This document shows, one piece after another, positions 8,140 through 16,019 of a stretch of 41,954 bases of DNA. Origin of the DNA: an uncultured Roseburia sp. (GTDB lineage: Bacteria > Bacillota > Clostridia > Lachnospirales > Lachnospiraceae); NCBI GenBank assembly GCA_900542495.1, contig UQNW01000022.1, positions 1-41,954 of the forward strand, read 5' to 3'. Position 1 is the first letter of the stretch; every line of letters starts with the position of its first letter. The notes under the pieces are model-generated. The model saw only the letters and a program-made list of their open reading frames with translations. It was not told the DNA's origin and ran no database searches. A program made the translations under genes and the position numbers.

Positions 8140-9240
8140 ATGAGATATCCAAAATTTTTACCGGAAAACGGAACAATTGGCTTTGTCGCACCGTCCTTTG
8201 GGTGCGCAACAGAACCATATTATACGGCATTTTTGAATACACAGAAAAAATTTCAGGCAATGGGTTACGGGCTGGACTTAGGACCAAACTGTTATGTGGC
8301 AAAAGGAATTGGAATCAGCAATACACCGGAGCTTTGTGGAAAAGAGCTGACAGAATATTACTGTAGTGTGGATAACGACATTTTAATTTCCTGCGGTGGC
8401 GGGGAAATGATGTGTGAGACAATGAACTTTGTTGATTTCGAGAAAATTAAGAGGGCAGAACCAAAATGGTATATGGGCTATTCGGACAACACGAATTTCA
8501 CATTTTTGCTGAATACGATCTGTGACACGGCAGCGGTATATGGACCGTGTGCGGGAACATTTGGCATGGAGCCGTGGCATGAGAGCCTTTCAGATACAAT
8601 GGATGTTCTGACTGGAAAAACGAAGCGGCTTCACAGCTATCCGTTCTGGGAAAAAGACGATCTGAAGGATGAAGGAAATCCTTATGTCCCTTATAATGTG
8701 ACAGAACCAGCCCGGCACGTGGTTTATCCGGCGAAAGATGTTGCGGCGGATACATGGATTCATTTGAAAGAGGGCGAACAGGAACTTTACGTCGGAAATG
8801 AAAATCCGGATGCATCATTAAAAATAGAAGGTCGTCTTGTAGGAGGCTGTGTCGACTGCCTCGTAAATTTACTGGGGACACAGTTCGATTATGTAAACCA
8901 ATTCAATGAGAAATACAAAGAAGACGGAATCATCTGGCTCTTAGAATGTTGTGATCTGAATGTTATGGGAATCCGCCGGGCAATGTGGCAGATGAAAAAT
9001 GCTGGATGGTTTCAGCATGTGAAAGGCTTTCTGATCGGAAGACCTTGCTGCATCGGAGAAGAGATGATGGGACTGGATCATTATCATGCAGTTGTCGATA
9101 TTTTAAAAGAATTTCAGGTGCCGATCATTATGGATATGGATATCGGACACAGACCACCGATGATGCCGCTTGTCTGCGGAAGTATGGCAGAGGTTTCTGT
9201 AAAGGGGAATGATGTTACAATTGACTTAAAGTATCTATAA
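8140..9240 (+). CDS. S66 family peptidase (LD-carboxypeptidase / MccF-like)
   Basis: A 366-aa serine peptidase of family S66. The Ser-Glu-His triad is visible: Ser115 in MGYSDNT, Glu269 in LLECCDLN and His337 in DIGHRPP. The family removes the terminal D-alanine from peptidoglycan tetrapeptides (LdcA) or cleaves microcin C-like conjugates (MccF). At 366 aa it is longer than classical LdcA (about 300) and closer to the MccF-like branch, so the substrate is open. There is no signal peptide, so it acts in the cytoplasm. An AGGAG site precedes the ATG. Confidence 0.88.
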   Translation: MRYPKFLPENGTIGFVAPSFGCATEPYYTAFLNTQKKFQAMGYGLDLGPNCYVAKGIGISNTPELCGKELTEYYCSVDNDILISCGGGEMMCETMNFVDFEKIKRAEPKWYMGYSDNTNFTFLLNTICDTAAVYGPCAGTFGMEPWHESLSDTMDVLTGKTKRLHSYPFWEKDDLKDEGNPYVPYNVTEPARHVVYPAKDVAADTWIHLKEGEQELYVGNENPDASLKIEGRLVGGCVDCLVNLLGTQFDYVNQFNEKYKEDGIIWLLECCDLNVMGIRRAMWQMKNAGWFQHVKGFLIGRPCCIGEEMMGLDHYHAVVDILKEFQVPIIMDMDIGHRPPMMPLVCGSMAEVSVKGNDVTIDLKYL

Positions 9241-9276
9241 AGAAATGAAGTTAACCGTTTTAGGACTATAAATAAG

Positions 9277-9336
9277 AAAAGACTGGAACACGAAGAGGAT
9301 GATAGTTCATCATGCTTCGCACACCAGTCTTTTTTC
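9277..9336. terminator. bidirectional terminator between convergent genes
   Basis: AAAAGACTGG and CCAGTCTTTTTT form the base of a long hairpin with an inner GATGATAGTTCATCAT helix. It has T runs on both strands, serving the S66 gene (plus) and the FliD-tail-like gene (minus). Confidence 0.8.
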
Positions 9337-9893
9337 TATAAAGTCAGATCAATATTGCTGCCAAGTGTTTCACTTAGCACAACGCTGTCAGCTTTTTCTG
9401 CCATTTTCTTGGAATAACGGCTTACCTTTGTGATATATTCTGCATCATCAGCAAATAATGTTTTGACTTTGGAAACTTTGGCTGATTTTAGCAGGTTGTC
9501 ATTGGCACTTAAGCTTCCATCGGAATTAACAGTGATCCCAATCTTGGACAATTCACTTGAATGCTCTTTGGAAAGTGACTTCAGATATCTGGAGTAGCGG
9601 CTCAAAGAAGCGTCATCTGTTTTATTTCCGGATGACAGCGTGTTATTGTAAACTTGTATAAATGCGCTGACACTTCCATAAATATTGGCACTGTCTGTCG
9701 TGTCATCCTCATAATTAAAATTGCGTAACTTCTTCGCTGCACGGTGGAGCGCTGTGGCATCCGCCTGTGAAAGAGTACCGCCGGTCATCTCTTTGCGCTT
9801 GGATGAAGTGACTGCGTTGCGGTTTGCTGTATAAAAATTTCTAAGATAATAACTGGCACTCAGAGATGTGCCGGTTCCTGCGACTGCTGCCAT
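9336..9893 (-). CDS. small protein resembling the C-terminal part of flagellar cap protein FliD
   Basis: A 185-aa protein without signal peptide or membrane segment, rich in Ser, Lys and Asp. The segment ITVNSDGSLSANDNLLKSA (about residues 122-140), followed by KVKTLFADD, strongly resembles the loop-helix near the end of FliD filament-cap proteins; the N-terminal FliD core is absent. GGAGGG lies before the ATG. A sigma-28 promoter (9988-10014) precedes it, so it belongs to the late flagellar regulon. It could be a secreted cap or hook accessory protein. The homology is inferred by eye and the exact role is unknown. Confidence 0.6.
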   Translation of the reverse strand: MAAVAGTGTSLSASYYLRNFYTANRNAVTSSKRKEMTGGTLSQADATALHRAAKKLRNFNYEDDTTDSANIYGSVSAFIQVYNNTLSSGNKTDDASLSRYSRYLKSLSKEHSSELSKIGITVNSDGSLSANDNLLKSAKVSKVKTLFADDAEYITKVSRYSKKMAEKADSVVLSETLGSNIDLTL

Positions 9894-9987
9894 AAAATTC
9901 CCTCCGTGGAATCATCAATCATTCATAAATAAAAATAATTAAAAAACTACATGTGTAAACTATTAATGCTCACATTTTCTACAATAT

Positions 9988-10014
9988 TTATCGGCAATAA
10001 GATAAAATTAATTA
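9988..10014 (-). promoter_or_regulatory. sigma-28 (FliA/SigD) promoter
   Basis: On the minus strand, TAAT (10014-10011), exactly 15 bases, then GCCGATAA (9995-9988). The -10 is a perfect match to the sigma-28 consensus and the -35 matches 3 of 4 (TAAA). It drives the gene at 9336-9893 with a leader of about 90 bases. Confidence 0.8.
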
Positions 10015-10035
10015 GTATAATTCCCCCAAATCGTT

Positions 10036-10041
10036 TATAAT
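10036..10041 (+). promoter_or_regulatory. candidate -10 of the NfeD operon promoter
   Basis: TATAAT with a weak TTAGTA 18 bases upstream (10012-10017). If used, the repeat block at 10049-10283 is transcribed as the 5' leader of the NfeD mRNA. Confidence 0.4.
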
Positions 10042-10048
10042 GTGTATT

Positions 10049-10283
10049 AGCAATGAGCAGTGCTCAAAGCGATGATAATGCAATCCGGCTGCTTGCAGAC
10101 GAGAGGGCATTATCGTTGCTTTGAATAGGGCGAATGCCCGCCAGCCATGAAACGCGAAGCGGTTCATGGCGTGCACTGCGAGTAACAACGTAAAAATGCG
10201 TGCAATAGGGCGAATGCCCGATAGCCATGAAGCGCGAAGCGGTTCGTGGCTGGCACTGCGAGTAACAACGTAAAAATACGTGC
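10049..10283 (+). repeat. structured leader block: hairpin plus two 80-bp tandem repeats
   Basis: It begins with AGCAATGAGCAGTGCTC (palindrome GAGCA-G-TGCTC) and a stem made of AAAGCGATGATAATGC with GCATTATCGTTGCTTT. Two 80-bp direct repeats follow, at 10124-10203 and 10204-10283, differing at only about ten positions. Each unit has GGGC-GAAT-GCCC and a longer stem, GCCATGAA..CGC-GAA-GCG..TTCATGGC. In unit 2 the changes largely keep pairing through G-T wobbles. The block ends 7 bases before the AGGAG of the NfeD gene, so it should be in the mRNA. Confidence 0.8.
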
Positions 10284-10301
10284 AAAAAAAGGAGAACAAT
10301 T

Positions 10302-10787
10302 ATGGAAGCAGCAATTATCTGGATCGCATTAATCATTATATTTGCCGTGGTGGAAATTATCACGGTAGGTCTTACCTCTATCTGGTTTGCAGGCGGAGCC
10401 CTCGTGGCATTACTTGTAGATGCAGCAGGACTTGGACCGGTGTGGCAGTTTGCAGCGTTTGTGATCGTGTCTGCAATTCTGCTCATATTTACAAGACCAT
10501 GGGCGTTGAAATACATGAAACCGCGCCTTGTAAAAACAAACTATGAGGCAGCAGTTGACAAAAATGTATGCCTGACAGAAGCGGTAGACAACATAAAAGG
10601 AACCGGAACAGCCGTATTAAACGGACAGGAATGGTCCGCGCGTGCCTATGAGGACGGAAAAACCTTTGAGGCAGGCACAATCGTGAAAGTAAAAGAAATC
10701 CGCGGTGTGACTCTTTATGTGGTGGAGAGTGATGCAATGCCGAAAAAAGCAGAGGAAGCAGAAGCACCAAAGGAATCAGAACAGTAA
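10302..10787 (+). CDS. NfeD family membrane protein
   Basis: A 161-aa short-form NfeD. Two or three membrane helices lie in residues 3-70 (the first is IIWIALIIIFAVVEIIT). An OB-fold-like beta domain follows at about 85-145, with GTGTAVLNGQEWSARAYE and the GTIVKVKEIRGVTLYV strand. An acidic, Lys-rich tail ends the protein. NfeD proteins normally work with SPFH/flotillin proteins in membrane microdomains; no SPFH gene is adjacent here. The next gene, a patatin, starts 52 bases on. Confidence 0.88.
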   Translation: MEAAIIWIALIIIFAVVEIITVGLTSIWFAGGALVALLVDAAGLGPVWQFAAFVIVSAILLIFTRPWALKYMKPRLVKTNYEAAVDKNVCLTEAVDNIKGTGTAVLNGQEWSARAYEDGKTFEAGTIVKVKEIRGVTLYVVESDAMPKKAEEAEAPKESEQ

Positions 10788-10839
10788 ACAAAAACCAGAC
10801 AACAGGGTATGACAGAAAGATAGAAAGAAGTGACAAAAT

Positions 10840-11694
10840 ATGAAATTAGGAATGGTATTTGAAGGTGGCGCAAGCCGGACAGCGTTTTCCTGCGGAGTAA
10901 TGGATGCATTTTTAGAAGAAAATCTGATGCCGGATTATTTTATCGGGGTATCGGCAGGAATCGCTTTTGGTGTGTCCTATCTGTCAAAACAGAAAGGGCG
11001 TAATTTAAAACTTTTGGAAGAGTACATGGCAGATAAGCGTTACATGGGAATGAAATATCTGTTTGACCGGAAGAAAAAGACGTATTACAACATTGATTTT
11101 GTGTTTGATGAAGTGCCGAATAAACTGTTGCCATTTGATTATGAGACTTTTGCAGCATATGAAGGAGTTGTGGAAGCTGGTGTGACAAACATTCACACCG
11201 GAAAAGCAGAGTATTTAAAAGTGCCGCAGAGCATTGACATGAAAGACACATTAGTGGCAAGCTGCTCACTGCCAATTCTGTTCCAGCCGATCAAGATTGG
11301 AAACCATTATTATTTAGACGGTGGAATCGCGGACTCCATTCCGTTCCGTCATGCGTTAGAGGATGAGCAGTGTGACAAGCTGATCGTAGTGTTGACCAGA
11401 GAACACGGCTATGTGAAGACTACAGAGAAGGCAGTCCGGCTGACCGATAAGCTCTATAAGAAATATCCGAAAATTGTAGAGGCAATGGATACAAGGGCAG
11501 AGCGTTACAATCAGGATGTGAAAGAATTAGAGGAACTTGAAAAACAGGGGAAAGTTTTTGTGATCGCGCCAGAGACAACACTTGGTGTTGGCAGGACAGA
11601 GTCTGATCCAAAAAAACTGCGGGAACTTTATGAAGAAGGTTACCGCATTGGAAAAGAGCGGATGAGCGCGCTGCGCGAGTATCTTGAAAAATAA
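10840..11694 (+). CDS. patatin-like phospholipase family protein
   Basis: A 284-aa cytoplasmic serine lipase-like protein of the YjjU/RssA group. The oxyanion motif is GGASRTAF near residue 9, the nucleophile elbow is GVSAG with Ser38, and the partner Asp160 lies in DGG. The catalytic Ser-Asp dyad is therefore intact. The expected activity is lipid acyl hydrolysis; the natural substrate is unknown. It lies between NfeD and a dehydrogenase in a likely three-gene operon (gaps of 52 and 35 bases). Confidence 0.88.
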   Translation: MKLGMVFEGGASRTAFSCGVMDAFLEENLMPDYFIGVSAGIAFGVSYLSKQKGRNLKLLEEYMADKRYMGMKYLFDRKKKTYYNIDFVFDEVPNKLLPFDYETFAAYEGVVEAGVTNIHTGKAEYLKVPQSIDMKDTLVASCSLPILFQPIKIGNHYYLDGGIADSIPFRHALEDEQCDKLIVVLTREHGYVKTTEKAVRLTDKLYKKYPKIVEAMDTRAERYNQDVKELEELEKQGKVFVIAPETTLGVGRTESDPKKLRELYEEGYRIGKERMSALREYLEK

Positions 11695-11729
11695 GCAGGC
11701 AGATACAGAGGAAAGAGAGAAAAAGTAAG

Positions 11730-12668
11730 ATGAAAATAGTTTTTTTAGATGCAAAGTCGATCGGAGAGGACATTGACCTCTCCGGCTTTGATAAATTAGG
11801 TGAAGTAGTAAAATATGGATTTTCGACAGCAGAGGAGGCAAGAGAGCGCACGAAGGACGCGGATGTTGTCATTATCAATAAAGTACAGATCAATGAGCAG
11901 ACAATCGGAGAGGCAGAGCATTTGAAACTTGTCTGCGTGACTGCTACCGGCACGAACAATCTGGACAAGGAATATCTGGCAAAAAGAAAGATTGAATGGC
12001 GCAACGTGGCAGGCTATTCCACCGAGACTGTGGCACAGCATACATTCGCCTTATTGTTCTATTTGTTGGAAAAATTGAGATATTATGATGATTATGTAAA
12101 ATCGGAAAAATATGTGGGAGATACCATTTTTACACATTTTTCCAATGTCTTCCATGATTTAAATGGTATGACATGGGGAGTTATCGGTCTTGGAAATATC
12201 GGAAGACGTGTGGCCGATATTGCAAAAATGTTTGGCTGCCATGTGATTTACTATTCCACTTCCGGTAAAAATAATCAGGAAGGTTATGAGCGGGTTGATT
12301 TTGACACATTGCTCACAGCTTCGGATATCGTATCTGTTCATGCACCGTTGGATGAAAATACACAAAACCTTATGAATGCAGAGGCTTTTGCAAAAATGAA
12401 AAACTCTGCAATCTTCTTAAATCTCGGTCGCGGACCGATCGTGGTGGAGAAAGATCTGGCAGATGCATTGAAAAACAATGAAATCGCAGCGGCAGGACTG
12501 GATGTGCTATGTGTCGAGCCGATGAGTGCAGACAACCCACTCCGTGAGATCAAGGACAGCAATAAGCTGATCATCACGCCTCATATCGCATGGGCGAGTG
12601 TGGAAGCAAGAACAAGACTGATGAATATCATCTTAGGTCAGGTGAAGGAATTTTTTGAAATAGGATAA
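11730..12668 (+). CDS. D-2-hydroxyacid dehydrogenase (NAD-dependent)
   Basis: A 312-aa two-domain oxidoreductase. The nucleotide-binding motif is GLGNIGRRVADIAKMFG (about 152). The active-site trio is Arg234 (LGRGP), Glu263 (VEPM) and His285 (ITPHIAWAS). It interconverts 2-oxoacids and D-2-hydroxyacids. The size and the PHIAWAS ending fit the glycerate/hydroxypyruvate-reductase-like group, but the substrate cannot be fixed from sequence. It is the last gene of the NfeD-patatin unit, with a terminator directly after. Confidence 0.9.
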   Translation: MKIVFLDAKSIGEDIDLSGFDKLGEVVKYGFSTAEEARERTKDADVVIINKVQINEQTIGEAEHLKLVCVTATGTNNLDKEYLAKRKIEWRNVAGYSTETVAQHTFALLFYLLEKLRYYDDYVKSEKYVGDTIFTHFSNVFHDLNGMTWGVIGLGNIGRRVADIAKMFGCHVIYYSTSGKNNQEGYERVDFDTLLTASDIVSVHAPLDENTQNLMNAEAFAKMKNSAIFLNLGRGPIVVEKDLADALKNNEIAAAGLDVLCVEPMSADNPLREIKDSNKLIITPHIAWASVEARTRLMNIILGQVKEFFEIG

Positions 12669-12673
12669 AAATT

Positions 12674-12707
12674 ATGCGCAGGTGCCAAAAACATCTGCGC
12701 ATTTTTC
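12674..12707 (+). terminator. terminator after the dehydrogenase gene
   Basis: ATGCGCAG pairs with CTGCGCAT around a loop containing CCAAAAA, followed by TTTTT. Confidence 0.85.
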
Positions 12708-12751
12708 AATGTAAAAACAGGTTGCCGAAAAAAGGACGGGGCAGTCTGCGG

Positions 12752-13717
12752 TCAGGACGGAAGCGTGCATGGTAATCCGCTGTGGAAAGAAGCATTTCCG
12801 TAGTCTTTTAAGAATGTCTTTGTCAGAAGGTCAGCCTTGGAAGAGTGTATTCGTTCTTTCAAGAGGGCGGACAGCTCATTTAAACAATAAAGGTATTTTT
12901 CTTCGGATTTCTTGTATAGATCAAAGAAAGATTCCTCGGATGTAATGGACGAATCCCACGGGTTTGTCCATTTTTTGTGCTGCATGTTAAACGGATCAGT
13001 GCGGAATAACAGCGAGTCGTTGGCAATCAACGGTGAAAATACCGGGTAGCCGAGTGTATGCTTTTCTGCAAAACGGAACAGCACTTTTTTCTGTCCGGTG
13101 CCATCGTATAAAATCCGGAAACCAAGCTGCGTTGCGAAAATCGCCATAAAAATCGTATAGCGGCTCACAAACAGACCGTGGTAAGTGTGCTGGTAAGCGT
13201 AGTGGAGCATACGCGCAACGATCCATTTCTGACGAGGTGTCAACATGATCGTATTTTCCATATGGAAGTCAGCACGCCGTCTGTGGTACTTCAGCTCAAG
13301 CAGAGAGGTGTCAATCTCGGTCTCTAAATAAGCGTGGCGGGAAAAATAACCTCTGTCATCTTTTTTATAATGTGTGCGTCCATAAATAAACGGATGGCAG
13401 ATGGAATCTAATATATAATGTCCCAAAAATCCTTCCAGATAAGCATTTGCGATCTGCAGATCTTCCGGCTTCTTAAAGATACTGCGGCTCTCTAAAAGTG
13501 CGGCATAAAAAGCGCCGGTATTTTCGGTGTGCGCCATGTCGCCCAGATTGTGTCCGTGCAGTACGTAAGCCGGCAGATAATAGAAAAAAATGTCAGGTCC
13601 CTGATGCCCTAAGGCATAAACCGCCCTGTTTTTATATAAATTGTTTTTCAAAACCGGATCGTTTAATTTCTCATACATATCACGACCAAAAATATAATGT
13701 GTCACATAGCCGGGCAT
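12752..13717 (-). CDS. zinc-dependent phospholipase C family protein
   Basis: A 321-aa protein with the PF00882-type pattern: MPGYVTHYIFG at the start, GHQGPDIFFY (about 37) and GHYILDSICHPF (about 100-111), supplying His and Asp residues that bind zinc in this fold. Family members act on phospholipids, but many bacterial ones lack a demonstrated substrate. No signal peptide is evident. ATG 13717 was chosen because TCTCCT (AGGAGA on the coding strand) lies 7 bases upstream; an in-frame ATG 10 codons earlier has no site. It has its own promoter and faces the 2-hydroxyacid dehydrogenase operon. Confidence 0.85.
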   Translation of the reverse strand: MPGYVTHYIFGRDMYEKLNDPVLKNNLYKNRAVYALGHQGPDIFFYYLPAYVLHGHNLGDMAHTENTGAFYAALLESRSIFKKPEDLQIANAYLEGFLGHYILDSICHPFIYGRTHYKKDDRGYFSRHAYLETEIDTSLLELKYHRRRADFHMENTIMLTPRQKWIVARMLHYAYQHTYHGLFVSRYTIFMAIFATQLGFRILYDGTGQKKVLFRFAEKHTLGYPVFSPLIANDSLLFRTDPFNMQHKKWTNPWDSSITSEESFFDLYKKSEEKYLYCLNELSALLKERIHSSKADLLTKTFLKDYGNASFHSGLPCTLPS

Positions 13718-13762
13718 AAAGTCATCTCCTAAGTAAAAGTATTTCATTTTCAGTACATTTTT

Positions 13763-13791
13763 ATTATACCCATAAAATCAGGAGCTGTTAA
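13763..13791 (-). promoter_or_regulatory. sigma-A promoter of the phospholipase C family gene
   Basis: On the minus strand, TTAACA (13791-13786), a 17-base spacer and TATAAT (13768-13763). Confidence 0.7.
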
Positions 13792-13894
13792 GCAGAGAAG
13801 TCATTATTAAGAAAAATATAATAACTGCGAAAAAAGATGGATAAAATTATGACAATGTTTATAATAAAAGTAATATGCGAAAGAGGAGAAGGAA

Positions 13895-14127
13895 ATGAAT
13901 TTAAATACAATAGGGGAAATTTTACGATTTTATCGAGAAAAATATGACTTTAAACAGAGCGATGTTTGTAATGGAATATGTTCAATTTCAACTTTATCAA
14001 GAGCGTCAATAATTATGAAGAATGTATTGACAACATTACTAGCTATTATGAAAGGATATCAAAATTGTTAATAATAAAAAAATTAGAATCTTTAGAAGAT
14101 GTATGTCCATTTATGGAGGAAACATGA
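13895..14127 (+). pseudogene. remnant of an XRE/Rgg-like HTH-TPR regulator
   Basis: Frame 13895-14071 starts after AGAGGAGAAGG and encodes an HTH opening: IGEILRFYREKYDFKQ, then ICSISTLSR. The expected glutamate and middle region are missing, and it runs into unrelated residues. In another frame, sequence up to the TGA at 14125 reads NNYEECIDNITSYYERISK and ESLEDVCPFMEET, a helical end typical of TPR-type regulators. The central couple of hundred residues are deleted and the ends are out of frame. Its last codons overlap the ATG of the ABC exporter (ATGA), so the original regulator was translationally coupled to the exporter. Confidence 0.65.
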
Positions 14128-15701
14128 AAAAACAAAAGACATTTTTAAAAAATAAACAATTATTAGGATTTTATCTGGTGGTGGGAGTTCTTTTTTCTGT
14201 TATCAGTGTTGTTGCACCATCTATATCCGGAGAACTGGTAAATGCGGTTATTTACCGTCAGGGAGATGTGAAAGTATATTTGTTTTTACTTGTTTTAACA
14301 TATATACTTTTACTACTGTTTTCCATTGCGGATCAGTATTTTTTTCAGTATTTCCAGATTAAGGAAAAGAATGCAATGCGAAACGAACTGTTTCAGGCAT
14401 CCCTAAAGAGAGGAAATCAGGAAAAAGAGCAAATTGCAGCATTTACATCGTTTGTGAATAATGATGTGCCGAATATTGTAGAGAATTATTATGGTGGTAC
14501 GGTTGATATTATAAAATGTGTCTGTATCATCATTTGTGTTGCATTAGAACTTTTTCAGATTCATTGGCTTTTGGCGGTAATTATTTTTGGAAGCAGCATA
14601 TTGATTATTATGATTCCGAATATCATGCGTGGATATGCGGCGAAAAATCGAAAAAATTACGGAGAAGCACTCGAAAAATTTAATGCAGTGCAACAATCGC
14701 TGTTAAGCGGAGCAGAAACTGTAAAGGTGTGTTTGTACAGAAGCAATGCCAAAAGAATGATAGAAAATAAGAACAATGAGATTGAAAAAGAGGAAAAACG
14801 TTTGCGAAACTGTCAGGTAAGTGTTTACGGGCTTGCCGGAGGTATGCAGATATTGAAAAGATTTTTAATTCTTGCGGTAGGCGTGTATCTAATTTATAGA
14901 AATATCATAAAGGTAGGGGGACTTTTGGTAGCAGTCCAGTTGGCAGAAGTACTGGCTGCACCAGCAGAAACACTTGCCTATCTGTTAAATGCAAAAAATG
15001 AAGCAAGACCACTTGTAGAAAAATATGAACAGCTTGCAGAAACTGAAGAAGACCGGGGAAAAACAGATATCAACGATATAGAAGATATTTGTGTGGAACA
15101 CTTATCCTACGGGCGAAACGGAGTAAAAATAATCAAAGATGTTTCTTTCACCTTTGAAAAGGGCAGAAAATATATGTTGACTGGATCAAGCGGAAGTGGA
15201 AAATCAACGTTTTTGAGATTAATAGGAAAACTACAGGAAGGTACATATCAGGGAAATATCCGCATCAACGGCATTTTACTGGAAGAGATAAATATGGATT
15301 CTTTATATGGAAAGATGGGAATCGTATTTCAGGAGCCGTATTTATTTGGATTTTCACTAAAAGAAAATATTATTATGGGGCGCAATGTAAAAGACAGCGA
15401 TTACGAAGCAATTTTGAAAAAATTAAATCTGGGCTATTTGTTGGAACGCTTCTCAGATGTGGAACTTGACACAGAAATGGTAGCAAAATTATCGGGAGGT
15501 GAAAAGCAGCGGATTGCATTGGCAAGAGCGATGGTTGGAAAGCCGCAAGTGTATCTGTTAGATGAGATTACTTCCTCTTTAGATGAGCAGAATGCCCGAG
15601 AGATGGAAGAAATACTGTTAGCCGAAGATGCTATGGTTCTTTATGTGTGTCACAAAATCATACCAGAATTGAAAGGACAGTATGAAATGCTGACATTTTA
15701 G
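14124..15701 (+). CDS. ABC exporter half-transporter (membrane domain fused to ATPase)
   Basis: A 525-aa type IV ABC exporter subunit, expected to dimerise. Six membrane helices fill residues about 10-300. The ATPase follows: Walker A GSSGSGKS (about 354), Q-loop FQEPYLFGF, signature LSGGEKQRIALARA (about 456), Walker B VYLLDEI with the catalytic Glu, and His-switch CHK. The first five residues after Met are KKQKT. ATG 14124 is preferred over an in-frame ATG at 14103 because GGAGG lies 4-5 bases upstream. The cargo is unknown; the linked regulator remnant suggests a peptide. No terminator is visible after it. Confidence 0.88.
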   Translation: MKKQKTFLKNKQLLGFYLVVGVLFSVISVVAPSISGELVNAVIYRQGDVKVYLFLLVLTYILLLLFSIADQYFFQYFQIKEKNAMRNELFQASLKRGNQEKEQIAAFTSFVNNDVPNIVENYYGGTVDIIKCVCIIICVALELFQIHWLLAVIIFGSSILIIMIPNIMRGYAAKNRKNYGEALEKFNAVQQSLLSGAETVKVCLYRSNAKRMIENKNNEIEKEEKRLRNCQVSVYGLAGGMQILKRFLILAVGVYLIYRNIIKVGGLLVAVQLAEVLAAPAETLAYLLNAKNEARPLVEKYEQLAETEEDRGKTDINDIEDICVEHLSYGRNGVKIIKDVSFTFEKGRKYMLTGSSGSGKSTFLRLIGKLQEGTYQGNIRINGILLEEINMDSLYGKMGIVFQEPYLFGFSLKENIIMGRNVKDSDYEAILKKLNLGYLLERFSDVELDTEMVAKLSGGEKQRIALARAMVGKPQVYLLDEITSSLDEQNAREMEEILLAEDAMVLYVCHKIIPELKGQYEMLTF

Positions 15702-15744
15702 GAAAGTAAAGGAAGCCAGAAAAGAATAATCCGTAATCATACGG

Positions 15745-15772
15745 TTGACTTTGAAAAAAATAATGCTATAAT
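15745..15772 (+). promoter_or_regulatory. sigma-A promoter of the radical SAM/flippase operon
   Basis: TTGACT, a 16-base spacer and TATAAT. It leaves a leader of about 240 bases before ATG 16020. Confidence 0.65.
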
Positions 15773-15850
15773 GCATATAGTATTAAAAACTACATATCAT
15801 AATATCGATATTCAATATGGCGGTTTCTGTATATAGATGATAGACAATAA

Positions 15851-15930
15851 GTGGAAAATGTATATTGACATGCGACAAAGAAAAATTTTTGCATATTTAA
15901 AAAAAACATGAAATTTCATATACTTTCCAC
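15851..15930 (+). promoter_or_regulatory. long inverted repeat in the leader of the radical SAM operon
   Basis: GTGGAAAATGTATAT (15851-15865) is matched by ATATACTTTCCAC (15918-15930), a 13-bp pairing with a 2-base bulge enclosing about 50 AT-rich bases. ATGAAATTTCAT inside it is a 12-bp palindrome. The gene-free stretch 15702-16019 otherwise holds only the promoter and ATATCGATAT at about 15804. No known riboswitch motif is recognised. Confidence 0.5.
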
Positions 15931-16019
15931 TAGTAAGAGAGAATATAGTTGTGAAAGCCTAAATATCTATACAAACGAGACAGATAGGTTGATTGGTGTG
16001 GAAAACGGAGGATTATGAG

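Noticed and set aside
8498..8881. A 127-codon open frame on the minus strand within the S66 peptidase gene
   Set aside because: No ribosome binding site and no family-like pattern; the plus-strand gene has an intact catalytic triad.
10064..10516. A 150-codon open frame on the minus strand across the NfeD leader
   Set aside because: It arises from the 80-bp repeats and the reverse of the NfeD gene, with no ribosome binding site and low-complexity repeated residues.
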